A stretch of 64,000 bases of DNA, from assembly GCF_025993685.1 (NCBI RefSeq), contig NZ_DAJPEN010000001.1:1798001-1862000 (forward strand). The letters run 5' to 3'. The number at the start of each line of letters is the position of its first letter. Position 1 is the stretch's first letter. The stretch is from Bacteroides mediterraneensis (GTDB lineage: Bacteria > Bacteroidota > Bacteroidia > Bacteroidales > Bacteroidaceae). The position numbers were made by a program, and so were the translations under genes. Of this stretch, positions 23,871 through 32,879 are shown piece by piece. The notes beneath the pieces are model-generated. The model saw only the letters and a program-made list of their open reading frames with translations, was not told where the DNA came from and searched no databases.

Positions 23871-24581
23871 TTACCAGTCCTTTTCCAGTTTACGGCCCTG
23901 CACCTGAATCTGCTTCTTCACCTTGTCCTGCACGTTCTTTTCGTCCTGCATGGCAGCGTTAAGCAACTGTTCGGCATTCTCTTTCGACATCTGGTTCTGA
24001 TTCTGCTGCGGTTGCTGCGGATTCTGCTGGTCCTTCTTGTTCTGTTCCTGCTGGTCCTTGTTCTGCTGTTTGTCGTCCTGCTTCTGGTCCTGCTTGTTCT
24101 GTTTCTGGTCCTGATTCTGCTGGTTCTGCTGCTGGTCTTTCAGCTGCTTCTGCGCCAGTGCCAGATTGTAGCGGGTTTCATTGTCCTTCGGATTATTGCG
24201 CAGGGATTCCTTATAGGCTTCGATACACTGCGGCAACTGTTTGGACGACTGCAGGATAACGCCCATGTTATGGTAAATCTGCGCCAGCTTCATCTTGTCC
24301 TTTTCAATCTTTGAAGCAGCGGTAAACTGTTCCATGGCCTCCTTCCCCTTCTGCTGCATCAGCAACGCATTACCCAGGTTGTACATGGCATCGGCCGACT
24401 TGGGATTCAGTTCCAGTGCCTTCCGGTAGTCCACTTCTGCCTTGACAAACAAACTGTCCTTGTAGAGTTTGTTGCCGCTCCGCAGATAATCACGGTCTGT
24501 TTTCTGTGCGTAACCCGCCACAGCAGTCATGGCCAGGCACATACACAGCATATATCCTTTCACTTTCATCTCCAATTTCAT
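23871..24581 (-). CDS. batC: BatC: TPR protein with Q/N/K/D-rich tail
   Basis: The 236-residue protein has a signal peptide and three to four TPR repeats (DYRKALELNPKSADAMYNLG, MKLAQIYHNMGVILQSSKQ, AYKESLRNNPKDNETRYN). A low-complexity segment of about 55 residues built of Q, N, K and D (about 148-200) and a short charged C-terminus follow. Its ATG overlaps the batB stop in an ATGA, so translation is coupled. The polar segment is probably disordered. Confidence 0.85.
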   Translation of the reverse strand: MKLEMKVKGYMLCMCLAMTAVAGYAQKTDRDYLRSGNKLYKDSLFVKAEVDYRKALELNPKSADAMYNLGNALLMQQKGKEAMEQFTAASKIEKDKMKLAQIYHNMGVILQSSKQLPQCIEAYKESLRNNPKDNETRYNLALAQKQLKDQQQNQQNQDQKQNKQDQKQDDKQQNKDQQEQNKKDQQNPQQPQQNQNQMSKENAEQLLNAAMQDEKNVQDKVKKQIQVQGRKLEKDW

Positions 24582-25597
24582 TTAAAGAGTTTCACATTCC
24601 TGAAAAGCGGATTCTTGCGGTTCAGAATCATCAGGTCGGCAGCCAGCAACAAGATGGCCAGCCAGGCCAGTACCTGGAACTGCTCGTCGAATTCCGTAAA
24701 GACCTGCGTCTCCACGTCCGCCTTTGCCAGTTTGTTGATTTCCGCGTTCAAGGCTCTCTCCGCATTGTTGGTGTTGTCCACCCGCACATAAATGCCGTTT
24801 CCCGCCTTGGCAATTTCCTGACACATCTGTTCGTTCAGACGGGTCACAATCACATTGCCGTCCTTGTCGCGGCGGAACTCGTTGCTACCTTCCATCGGAA
24901 TGGGTGAACCGTCGGGCGAACCGACCCCCAGCACAAACACCCGTATCCCTTTCTTGGCGGCTGCCTGTGCGGCTTCTATCGCTCCCCCTTCGTGGTTTTC
25001 TCCATCCGTAATCAGCACGATGGCTCTTCCTACGCCTTCATTCGGCGTGAAACTTTTCATGGCCAGGTCGATAGCCCCGCCGATATCCGTACCCTGCGTG
25101 GTAATCAACGACGGAGAGATGGTTTCCAGGAACATCTTGGCCGATACATAGTCGCTCGTAATCGGAAGCTGTGTAAAGGCCTGACCTGCAAACACAATCA
25201 TGGCCACCTTGTCGTTGTTGAACGTTTCCACCAGGCGGGAAATCAGTTTCTTCGACTTCTCCAGACGGCTGGGAGTGACATCCTGTGCCAACATGGAGTT
25301 GGAAATATCCAGCGCCACCACGGTTTCCACACCTTGCCGTTTCACTGTCTCCATCTTGGAACCGAACTGCGGACGGGCCAGCATGAAAATCACCATGGCC
25401 AGCGCGGCAAAAGTCAGCCAGAACTTGACATCGGGACGGTATTTGGACACATCCGGCATCAAGTGTGCCAGCAGTTCCGGACTACCGTATTCGCGCAAGC
25501 GCTTGCGGCGGCGGTAGTTCGTATAAAAATAGAACACAGCCAGCAAGGGCAGCACAATCAGTAAATATAAATATTGAGGTTCTCCAAATCGAAACAT
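24578..25597 (-). CDS. batB: BatB: von Willebrand A domain membrane protein
   Basis: The 339-residue protein has two N-terminal hydrophobic segments (about 8-26 and 58-75), then a vWA domain with MIDAS residues Asp97-x-Ser99-x-Ser101 (ALDISNSM) and the later Thr/Asp positions (TQGTDIGGAID, ITDGENHEGG). A C-terminal transmembrane helix (LAWLAILLLAADLMIL) anchors it. vWA domains bind metal and protein partners; MoxR-family ATPases typically act on such complexes. It is 11 nt downstream of batA. Confidence 0.88.
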   Translation of the reverse strand: MFRFGEPQYLYLLIVLPLLAVFYFYTNYRRRKRLREYGSPELLAHLMPDVSKYRPDVKFWLTFAALAMVIFMLARPQFGSKMETVKRQGVETVVALDISNSMLAQDVTPSRLEKSKKLISRLVETFNNDKVAMIVFAGQAFTQLPITSDYVSAKMFLETISPSLITTQGTDIGGAIDLAMKSFTPNEGVGRAIVLITDGENHEGGAIEAAQAAAKKGIRVFVLGVGSPDGSPIPMEGSNEFRRDKDGNVIVTRLNEQMCQEIAKAGNGIYVRVDNTNNAERALNAEINKLAKADVETQVFTEFDEQFQVLAWLAILLLAADLMILNRKNPLFRNVKLFK

Positions 25598-25608
25598 GGC
25601 TTCTTCTT

Positions 25609-26607
25609 TTAAGGTATTTTCTTTAATACTGTATTCCGCAACAGGATTTCAAGCAGGATGCTCAGGAACGCAATCAGGGCAAACACCTGATAAGCCTCTT
25701 CGCGCTTGCTGAATTCCTTCACGTTCAGTTTCGTCTTCTCCAGTTTGTCAATCTCGCGGTATACTTCTTTCAGCTTGGTATTGCTGGTAGCCCGGAAATA
25801 GTTTCCGTTGGTAGTACCCGCAATCTGACTCATGGTCTGTTCGTCGATTTCCACCGGCATCTGCACATACTGCACACCCGCGTATGTCTGCATCGGATAA
25901 GGTGCCGTTCCATTGGTTCCTACACCGATGGTGTACACGCGGATACCAAACTGCTTGGCAATCTCGGCCGCCGTCAGCGGAGAGATGTCTCCCCGGTTGT
26001 TCACGCCATCCGTCAGCAGGATAATCACCTTCGACTTGGCCTTGCTGTCTTTCAGACGGCTCACCGCGTTGGCCAGTCCCATACCCAGTGCCGTACCGTC
26101 TTCAATCATTCCGCGCTGCACCATGTCGCAGCCCACACTCTGGAACAAGTTCAGCAACACCCCGTGGTCGACCGTCAGCGGACACTGCGTGAAAGCCTCT
26201 CCCGCAAAGACAGTCAGACCGATGTTGTCGTTCGGACGTCCGTTGATGAACTCTGCCGCCACCTGCTTGGCCGCCTCGATACGGTTCGGCTTCAAGTCCT
26301 CTGCCAGCATACTGGTCGATACGTCGACCGCCAGCATGATATCGATACCTTCAATTTCCGTGTTCTGCCAGTTATCCGTAGTCTGCGGGCGTGCCAGCAC
26401 CAGCACAATCATCACAAACGTCAAGATACGGAGCACGAACGGTGCATGCAGCAAATACACCTTCCAACTGCGCGGAGCCTGCATGTACATCCGTGTGGTA
26501 GATACCTGCATGGTCGGTTCCGTTTTCTTGCGGCGCATCACGTACCACACGATATACGGAATCAGCAGCAACAGCAGGAACAGATATTCTATATTCGCAA
26601 AAATCAT
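25609..26607 (-). CDS. batA: BatA: von Willebrand A domain membrane protein
   Basis: This 332-residue paralogue of BatB has the same layout: hydrophobic segments at about 6-24 and 57-73, vWA domain with MIDAS Asp95-x-Ser97-x-Ser99 (AVDVSTSM), LTDGVNNRGD, and a C-terminal hydrophobic helix. BatA and BatB lie side by side as expected in the aerotolerance operon. It probably forms an inner-membrane complex with its vWA domain on the periplasmic side. Confidence 0.88.
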   Translation of the reverse strand: MIFANIEYLFLLLLLIPYIVWYVMRRKKTEPTMQVSTTRMYMQAPRSWKVYLLHAPFVLRILTFVMIVLVLARPQTTDNWQNTEIEGIDIMLAVDVSTSMLAEDLKPNRIEAAKQVAAEFINGRPNDNIGLTVFAGEAFTQCPLTVDHGVLLNLFQSVGCDMVQRGMIEDGTALGMGLANAVSRLKDSKAKSKVIILLTDGVNNRGDISPLTAAEIAKQFGIRVYTIGVGTNGTAPYPMQTYAGVQYVQMPVEIDEQTMSQIAGTTNGNYFRATSNTKLKEVYREIDKLEKTKLNVKEFSKREEAYQVFALIAFLSILLEILLRNTVLKKIP

Positions 26608-26627
26608 AGTCTCAACTCATTTTAAAA

Positions 26628-27731
26628 TTAAAAAAAGAGGTCGATGAGGTGACTCACAGACAGATACAAGGCAATCAGTGCGGCAACACCCGTGATGGCA
26701 ATGCTGCAGAGCAGTACAATCCGTCCCTGTTTGGAACGTTTTTCCTCCACCTTGATTTCCGTAGGCTCCTTCTTGGCGTTCGGATCTTCCTCTATCTTGG
26801 TCTGGTTGATGAAATCCACGGCATTCACCAGGTTCATGTCGTTCTCGTTCATCAGCGGCGCATATTTGGCAAACTTCACCAGGTCGGCCGTTTCAAACAT
26901 CGCCTTCAGGTCGCGGATAGAATCCTTGTCCTTTTCCTCCAGCAAGCGTTCAATGATTTCCGAAGAAGTCATCTCCATGGCATTGAAGCCGAAACGCTCC
27001 TTTATATATACACGAATCACATCGGTCAGTTCCGTGTAATATGCTTTCGGGTCCTCCCGTTTGGCAGCCTTGTCGGCCTTGATGGTCTCAATCTTCTTCA
27101 TGGCAGCCAGATGAGGAGGCAACTTCGGTTCTATCTTGATAATCTTGATAATCGGCTTGTTGTCGCGATAGCGTATGACAAAGAAGACGGTCACCACTCC
27201 CAATGCGATGAACAACAGGATGGAATACACCAACGGGGCCAGATCGTCCCATGTGAGAGGTACCTCCTGAATGGTTTTCGGACCAAAGAACTGGTCGGGA
27301 TGCAACGTATCCACCGGAATGGAATACACCTTCAGGGCCAGCGCCTTGGAACGGTAGGCCTTGTCATTGACCAGCACTTCGAACGGCGGCAGGTAATACA
27401 GTGCCGAGTCGAAAGAAGTCACCGTATACTCCTGTGAAATCAGCCAGCGCTTGTTGTCGTTAAGCAGCTGGGTATCCGGTTTGGCCACATCCAGAATCTC
27501 CACTCCCCTGACCAGCGTGTCACGAAGCTGCGGCAACCTCAGTTTCTGGTTGGCATCCATGCTGACCTGCAACTTGATTTTGGCCTGCTCGCCAATCAGC
27601 AATTGAAGAGAGTCGATAGTCGCTTCCACTGTTACCGACTGGGCTTTCAGTCCGGACACTCCGCACAAAATCAGTACCGCGCAGCAACATGCCTTTATCA
27701 TTTTCGTGTAATATAATATGAAATGTCTCAT
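26628..27731 (-). CDS. Bat-cluster membrane protein (DUF4381-like)
   Basis: The 367-residue protein has a signal peptide, an N-terminal beta domain similar to BatD modules (VEATIDSLQLLIGEQAKIKL, residues about 31-150), a transmembrane helix (VYSILLFIALGVVTVFFVI, about 168-187), a cytoplasmic helical region and a second C-terminal transmembrane helix. It occupies the place between the DUF58 gene and batA usual for this partner. An alternative ATG at 27701 gives a more compact signal peptide. Its role is inferred only from the cluster. Confidence 0.75.
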   Translation of the reverse strand: MRHFILYYTKMIKACCCAVLILCGVSGLKAQSVTVEATIDSLQLLIGEQAKIKLQVSMDANQKLRLPQLRDTLVRGVEILDVAKPDTQLLNDNKRWLISQEYTVTSFDSALYYLPPFEVLVNDKAYRSKALALKVYSIPVDTLHPDQFFGPKTIQEVPLTWDDLAPLVYSILLFIALGVVTVFFVIRYRDNKPIIKIIKIEPKLPPHLAAMKKIETIKADKAAKREDPKAYYTELTDVIRVYIKERFGFNAMEMTSSEIIERLLEEKDKDSIRDLKAMFETADLVKFAKYAPLMNENDMNLVNAVDFINQTKIEEDPNAKKEPTEIKVEEKRSKQGRIVLLCSIAITGVAALIALYLSVSHLIDLFF

Positions 27732-27739
27732 GTCAACTG

Positions 27740-28609
27740 TCAGTTTCGTTTAGCAAATAAATTCAACAACACCTTCACATAATCCTGGTCCGTACGGACA
27801 GACACAGAGTCCACATTGCTGTGGGTGAAGGTTTCGTTCAGCTTCTGCTGCCTTTCCTTCCACCAGGCGTGGTGTGCATTCCGCAGCGCCTTGGAAGAAG
27901 TGTCAATCCACTGTTCATGACCCGTTTCCGCATCGCGTACCAGCATCAGGCCCACATCGGGAAGCTCTTCCAGCCGGCGGTCGTACACCTGTACCGCCAC
28001 CACATCGTGCTTCCGGTTGGCAATGGTCAACGCATTCTGGAAGTCCCGGTCGTCGATAAAATCGCTGAGGATGAACGCTGTACAGCGTTTCTTCAACACA
28101 TTCGTCAGGTACTCGATGGCACACTGCAGATTGGTCCGCTGGCTTTCGGGCTTGAAATCAAGCAGCTCGCGGATAATATACAAGATGTGCTTGCGTCCTT
28201 TCTTGGGAGGGATGAATTTCTCAATCCGGTCGGAAAAGAAAATCACGCCAATCTTATCGTTGTTCTGGATGGCAGAAAAAGCAAGCGTGGCGGCAATCTC
28301 CGTCACCATATCCTTCTTCAGCTGCTTGATGGTACCGAAATCCAGACTGTTGGACACGTCCACCAGCAACATGACCGTCAGTTCACGTTCCTCCTCAAAG
28401 ACTTTCACGAATGGTTTGTCGAAGCGAGCGGTCACATTCCAGTCTATATCGCGCACGTCGTCCCCAAACTGATATTCACGGACTTCGGAGAACGCCATAC
28501 CCCGACCCTTGAAGGCCGAATGATACTGGCCGGCAAAAATATTGCTCGAAAGTCCCCTCGTCTTGATTTCAATCTGACGGACACGCTTTAAAAGTTCACT
28601 TGTCTCCAT
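27740..28609 (-). CDS. DUF58 domain protein of the bat cluster
   Basis: The 289-residue soluble protein has the DUF58 signature REYQFGDDVRDIDWNVTAR (about residues 43-61), with a vWA-like fold around it (LLVDVSNSLDFG, residues about 81-92). It typically bridges a MoxR ATPase and membrane vWA proteins. It lies 8 nt upstream of the next gene in the operon and 144 nt after moxR. That gap contains several GC-rich hairpins that may act in mRNA processing. Confidence 0.88.
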   Translation of the reverse strand: METSELLKRVRQIEIKTRGLSSNIFAGQYHSAFKGRGMAFSEVREYQFGDDVRDIDWNVTARFDKPFVKVFEEERELTVMLLVDVSNSLDFGTIKQLKKDMVTEIAATLAFSAIQNNDKIGVIFFSDRIEKFIPPKKGRKHILYIIRELLDFKPESQRTNLQCAIEYLTNVLKKRCTAFILSDFIDDRDFQNALTIANRKHDVVAVQVYDRRLEELPDVGLMLVRDAETGHEQWIDTSSKALRNAHHAWWKERQQKLNETFTHSNVDSVSVRTDQDYVKVLLNLFAKRN

Positions 28610-28753
28610 TCCTTTAGTATTTGACCGTGCCCCTGCGGAATCGGCCGAGGAACACGGTTGAATCGTTTATAATCTATGCAGCTTTTCCGCTGCGGATAAA
28701 AGCGGACGGGAACACTCTCCTCCCCGTCTGCCACGGTTTCAGACGCCCGCTTA

Positions 28754-29749
28754 TCAGGGCACTTCCACCTTGTTCAGAATCTTGCTGACGATTTCGTCGG
28801 AAGTCACGTTGGTCGCTTCCGCCTCGTAAGTCAGTCCGATACGGTGACGGAGCACGTCGTGTGCCACGGCACGCACATCTTCCGGAATCACATACCCACG
28901 GCGTTTGATGAAAGCATAGCTGCGGGCAGCCAGTGCCAGGTTGATAGACGCACGCGGAGAACCGCCAAAGCCAATCAGGCTCTTCAGGTCCTTCAAATCG
29001 TATTTTTCCGGATAACGGGTAGCGAACACGATGTCGGCAATATATTGTTCAATCTTTTCGTCCAGGTAAACCTGACGCACTACCTCACGCGCCGCAATGA
29101 TATCTTCCGCCTTCAAAATCGGACGGACTTCCACACGTTCGCCCGAAATATTCTGGCGGACAATTTTCTTTTCCTCTTCCAGCTTCGGGTAGTCAATGAT
29201 AACCTTCAGCATGAAACGGTCCACCTGAGCTTCCGGCAACGGATAGGTACCTTCCTGTTCAATCGGGTTCTGCGTAGCCATTACCAGGAAAGGTTTCGGC
29301 AAAGCGAAAGTCTGTTTGCCCAGTGTCACCTGACGTTCCTGCATGGCCTCGAGCAAGGCACTCTGTACTTTCGCCGGAGCACGGTTGATTTCATCGGCCA
29401 ATACGAAATTGGCGAAGATAGGTCCCTTGTTGGCGATGAACTGTTCATCCTTCTGACTGTAAATCATGGTACCGATGATATCGGCCGGCAGCAAATCAGG
29501 AGTAAACTGCACACGACTGTATTTGGAGTCGATCAATGAAGCCAGGGTCTTGATGGCCAATGTTTTTGCCAAACCCGGCACACCTTCCAGCAGGATATGT
29601 CCGTCGGAAAGCAACCCGATCAACAAAGATTCAATGAGGTGTTTTTGACCTACGATTACCTGATTCATTCCTTCCATCAGGTTGGTTACGAATGCGCTCT
29701 GGCGTTCGATACGTTCGTTTAATTCACGAATGTCAATAGCTTCAGCCAT
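28754..29749 (-). CDS. MoxR-type AAA+ ATPase of the bat cluster
   Basis: The 331-residue AAA+ protein has Walker A GVPGLAKT (residues 56-63), Walker B with Asp119-Glu120 (VLADEINRA), sensor 1 region MATQNPIEQEGTYPLPEAQ and arginine finger area. MoxR ATPases act as chaperones that mature or regulate vWA-containing complexes. It is the first gene of the bat operon, with a minus-strand -7 box upstream. Confidence 0.92.
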   Translation of the reverse strand: MAEAIDIRELNERIERQSAFVTNLMEGMNQVIVGQKHLIESLLIGLLSDGHILLEGVPGLAKTLAIKTLASLIDSKYSRVQFTPDLLPADIIGTMIYSQKDEQFIANKGPIFANFVLADEINRAPAKVQSALLEAMQERQVTLGKQTFALPKPFLVMATQNPIEQEGTYPLPEAQVDRFMLKVIIDYPKLEEEKKIVRQNISGERVEVRPILKAEDIIAAREVVRQVYLDEKIEQYIADIVFATRYPEKYDLKDLKSLIGFGGSPRASINLALAARSYAFIKRRGYVIPEDVRAVAHDVLRHRIGLTYEAEATNVTSDEIVSKILNKVEVP

Positions 29750-29824
29750 AATTTTCTTCTATTTTAGTTCCTATTTTTTTCATTAAAAAAAGCCCTTTCT
29801 CTACCTATGCCTAAAAGGACACCC

Positions 29825-29832
29825 CAAAATTA
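29825..29832 (-). promoter_or_regulatory. -7 box of the bat operon
   Basis: The minus strand reads TAATTTTG, a match to TAnnTTTG, about 76 nt before the moxR ATG. Confidence 0.5.
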
Positions 29833-29928
29833 AGGCATTCCATTAACAGGCACAATAAATTTTGATAAAAAAATATAGACGGCTTTCCCCTTTTAAGGCT
29901 TATTGAACTAAAGAAAATTAAAAAGGCC

Positions 29929-29952
29929 CTGTTTGCATACGTACAAGGCCTT
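29929..29952 (-). terminator. Terminator of the ftsY operon
   Basis: AAGGCC repeats form a stem (AAGGCCTTGT with GCAAACAGGGCCTT on the minus strand), followed by T-rich sequence, just after the HU/LysM stop. Confidence 0.65.
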
Positions 29953-29955
29953 CCT

Positions 29956-31293
29956 TTATTTTTTAGGAGTCAGCTGTGGAATCTGAATAGTCGTCCCCAC
30001 CGGCACGTTGTCCGGATTCTTGATAATGGATTTGTTATGCTTCACCAGATAGGGCCACAGTTTCTTGTTGCCATAGAACTTTTGGGCCACCCGCACCAGG
30101 CTTTCTCCCGGACGGAGCGTGTAAGAAGCTTGTGTACCTGTAATCTGGTATTCCACCGTGTCGGCCAGAGTTTCCCGCTTGGCCGGTGCAACCGTCTTTT
30201 CCGTTTTCTCCACCTTTTCAGGTTTCTCGGACATTACTTTTTCTTTGCTCACCGTATCCGAATGCTGCACCCGCATTTGAGAAGAATCCATTTTACCCGT
30301 CAAGGTATCTACCATCTGTACCGAATCCGGTACAACAAGCACAGACTTCTGCTGCATCAGATATTCCACCAACTCTTCCGGCACATACCGTCGTCCGGAG
30401 GTCAACGCCCAGGTAATCAGCCCCCCGATAAAGATTCCGACCAACAACACCGAAGCAATCATGCACCATGGGAAATGCCGTTCCTTATCCTCCCTTTTCA
30501 CCGGTTCTACGATCTCCACAGCCTGTTCAGTCACAGATTTTTCCGGAGCTTCGTCCGTCTCTGGATTTGTTTCGGCTGTTGTTTCTTCCTTCAGCTCCTC
30601 GCTTTTCTTTTCCGAGGTAGTCACATCGGTTCCTGAAGCCTTCCCTTCCTGCACAACCGTTTCTGCATCCGCCGGCTCTTCTTTCCCTTCCTCCGACAAA
30701 TCTGCCACCATTTCCGGACACGACTCCTCCGCTTTCTGCTCTGGAGAAGAAGAAACCATCTCAGCCTCGGACTCCACCTGCAAGTGTGACACTGTCTCCG
30801 TCGGCAAAGGCCCCTCCTCTTGCATAGCCTCCTGGGGAAACTCCAGCCCAATGGTTGTTATTTCACCACCCGGTACGGTTTCCACCGTTTCCTCCGCCAC
30901 ATCAGAATCCACTTCCTCTTCCGTTCCATCCGGCAATCCGCCTTCTTCCGGGAGATCCGTAAAATGCACTTCATCCTTGAGTAAAACCGACTGGAAATGC
31001 GCAAAAGGCTTGTTAATCTGGTCACGCAATCCCGCTTCCGGAATAAACGACACACGGGTATGCCCCTTGATCTCAATGGCCTCCCCCGTGTTGACATCCA
31101 CGCTTTTCCGAGCCTCGATATTGATGAGTTTAAACGTACCCAACCCTTTCACCTTTACATACTTGTCGCGTGCCAAGGCTTCCTCAATCAAGGCGAGGAA
31201 CTCCTTCACAAACACCTCCGCATCTGCCTCATTCCACTGGCATTTGCGGGCAAACAATTCCACAAGTTCTTGTAAGGTTATTTTCTCATTCAT
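29956..31293 (-). CDS. HU-type DNA-binding domain fused to a transmembrane helix and LysM
   Basis: The 445-residue protein has four parts. Residues 1-95 are an HU/IHF-like fold (DKYVKVKGLGTFKLINIEAR with the DNA-arm region GHTRVSFIP). Residues about 110-270 are an acidic, Glu/Val/Ser-rich, probably disordered linker. Residues 274-297 are one transmembrane helix, preceded by KREDKERH, which predicts an inside N-terminus. Residues about 388-441 are a LysM domain (YTLRPGESLVRVAQKFYG to VPVGTTIQIPQL). The layout places DNA binding in the cytoplasm and peptidoglycan binding in the periplasm. It overlaps the upstream HU gene by 8 nt and ends the ftsY operon. Confidence 0.85.
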   Translation of the reverse strand: MNEKITLQELVELFARKCQWNEADAEVFVKEFLALIEEALARDKYVKVKGLGTFKLINIEARKSVDVNTGEAIEIKGHTRVSFIPEAGLRDQINKPFAHFQSVLLKDEVHFTDLPEEGGLPDGTEEEVDSDVAEETVETVPGGEITTIGLEFPQEAMQEEGPLPTETVSHLQVESEAEMVSSSPEQKAEESCPEMVADLSEEGKEEPADAETVVQEGKASGTDVTTSEKKSEELKEETTAETNPETDEAPEKSVTEQAVEIVEPVKREDKERHFPWCMIASVLLVGIFIGGLITWALTSGRRYVPEELVEYLMQQKSVLVVPDSVQMVDTLTGKMDSSQMRVQHSDTVSKEKVMSEKPEKVEKTEKTVAPAKRETLADTVEYQITGTQASYTLRPGESLVRVAQKFYGNKKLWPYLVKHNKSIIKNPDNVPVGTTIQIPQLTPKK

Positions 31294-31576
31294 CGGGCGA
31301 AACGTTTTTAAACTTCTCCTTTAGTACCGTACTCGGTTTGAAAGACAGCGTCAGTTTGGGAGGTACCAGAAAACGCTGCCGGGTGACAGGATTCACAGAG
31401 ATACGCTCCATCTTTTTCTTTACCTCAAACACACCGAAACCTTGCAGGCTGACCGTCTTGTCATCCTGCAAAGCCTGCGACAGACATTCGGTAAGCGAAG
31501 CGACCAAAGAAGCCGTCTCCTTCCCCGGCCTGTTCAGGCGGAGGGAAAGTTCCTCTATGAATTCCTTGTTTGTCAT
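31286..31576 (-). CDS. HU/IHF family DNA-binding protein
   Basis: The 96-residue protein has the HU fold: helical N-terminus (NKEFIEELSLRLNRPGKET), the VSLQGFGVFEVKKK strand and a DNA-arm region with NPVTRQRFLVPPKLTLSFKP. It starts 2 nt from the rimO stop and overlaps the HU/LysM gene by 8 nt, so the two HU-type proteins are probably made together and may form heterodimers. HU-like proteins bend and compact DNA. Confidence 0.9.
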   Translation of the reverse strand: MTNKEFIEELSLRLNRPGKETASLVASLTECLSQALQDDKTVSLQGFGVFEVKKKMERISVNPVTRQRFLVPPKLTLSFKPSTVLKEKFKNVSPDE

Positions 31577-31577
31577 C

Positions 31578-32879
31578 CTATTTCACAATTCTTGCATACA
31601 AATCAAAATCGTCCGCATCATACACTTTCACCCGATGGAAAGTCCCGGTCTTCAGGCGGTGTTCACCCGCTTCAATCAAGACCTCCGGATCCACCTCCGG
31701 TGAGTCAAACTGCGTACGACCGATATAATAGTCTCCTTCTTTCCGGTCGATGATGACCTTGAATTCCTGTCCGATTTTCTGGTGCGCCAATTCAGCCGAA
31801 ATTTCCTGCTGCAAGGCCATCAGCTCGTCCAGACGCTGCTGCTTCACCTCGTGCGGAATCTCATCCTTGTAATGCTTGGCCGAATAAGTGCCTTCTTCTT
31901 CCGAATAAGCAAATGCACCCATGCGTTCAAAGCGGGCCTTGCGCACGAACTCCTTCAGTTCTTCAAAGTCCTGTTCCGTTTCTCCGGGATGCCCCACCAT
32001 CAACGTGGTACGCAAGTGAATGCCCGGCACCTCCTGGCGGAACTTCTCAATCAGCCGGTACGTTTCTTCCTTGGTCACATGACGGCGCATTTTCTCCAAC
32101 ATATTGTCGCTGATGTGCTGCAAGGCAATATCCATGTATTTGCACACATTGTCATTCTCTCGCATCACACGGAACAAATCTTCCGGGAAGTGAGCCGGAT
32201 AAGCATAATGCAAACGAATCCATTCCACGCCCGGGATATGTGCCATCTGCTCAATCAGTTCCGGCAGCATCTGTTTCTTGTACAAGTCCACCCCGTAATA
32301 CGTCAGTTCCTGCGCAATGACCTGAAATTCTTTCACCCCTTCCGACACCAGCAGACGTACCTCGTCCAGAATCTCTTCCATCGGACGAGACACATGCTTT
32401 CCGGTAATGATAGGGATGGCACAATATGCACATTTGCGGTCGCAGCCTTCCGAAATCTTCAGATAAGCATAATGCTTGGGAGTCGTCAGATGACGCTCGA
32501 TGGAAAACTCCGAATGATACGCCTTGCCCAAATCGGCCAGCAGTTCGTTCCAGTTGAACTTTCCATAAAACTTGTCCACCTGCGGAATCTCCATCTGCAA
32601 GTCCTTCAGGTAACGTTCCGAAAGACAGCCCATGACATAGAGTTTCTTCAGCCGGCCTTCTTCCTTGGCCTGACAGAACTCCAATATCATGTTGATAGAC
32701 TCTTCCTTGGCATCGCCAATAAAACCGCACGTATTGATAACGGCTATTTCTCCCTGAGGGTGGGCACTGTCGTGCGTCACTTTATATCCGTTGGCCTCCA
32801 GCTGCTTCATCAGCTTTTCAGAGTCCACCAGATTCTTTGAGCACCCTAATGTAATAATATCAATTGTATTCTTTCTCAT
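31578..32879 (-). CDS. rimO: Ribosomal protein S12 methylthiotransferase
   Basis: The 433-residue radical-SAM enzyme has the N-terminal MTTase domain with cluster cysteines 13, 51 and 85 (LGCSKNLVDS, NTCGFI, MGCLSERY). The radical SAM motif has Cys146, Cys150 and Cys153 (CDRKCAYC), and a C-terminal TRAM domain follows. It methylthiolates an aspartate of ribosomal protein S12. Its ATG overlaps the ftsY stop (ATGA), indicating coupled translation. Confidence 0.93.
   Translation of the reverse strand: MRKNTIDIITLGCSKNLVDSEKLMKQLEANGYKVTHDSAHPQGEIAVINTCGFIGDAKEESINMILEFCQAKEEGRLKKLYVMGCLSERYLKDLQMEIPQVDKFYGKFNWNELLADLGKAYHSEFSIERHLTTPKHYAYLKISEGCDRKCAYCAIPIITGKHVSRPMEEILDEVRLLVSEGVKEFQVIAQELTYYGVDLYKKQMLPELIEQMAHIPGVEWIRLHYAYPAHFPEDLFRVMRENDNVCKYMDIALQHISDNMLEKMRRHVTKEETYRLIEKFRQEVPGIHLRTTLMVGHPGETEQDFEELKEFVRKARFERMGAFAYSEEEGTYSAKHYKDEIPHEVKQQRLDELMALQQEISAELAHQKIGQEFKVIIDRKEGDYYIGRTQFDSPEVDPEVLIEAGEHRLKTGTFHRVKVYDADDFDLYARIVK

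Noticed and set aside
23850..24314. A Leu/Val-rich plus-strand frame that looks like a membrane protein
   Set aside because: It is the complement of the Q/N/K/D-rich tail of batC, which automatically gives Leu and Val codons.
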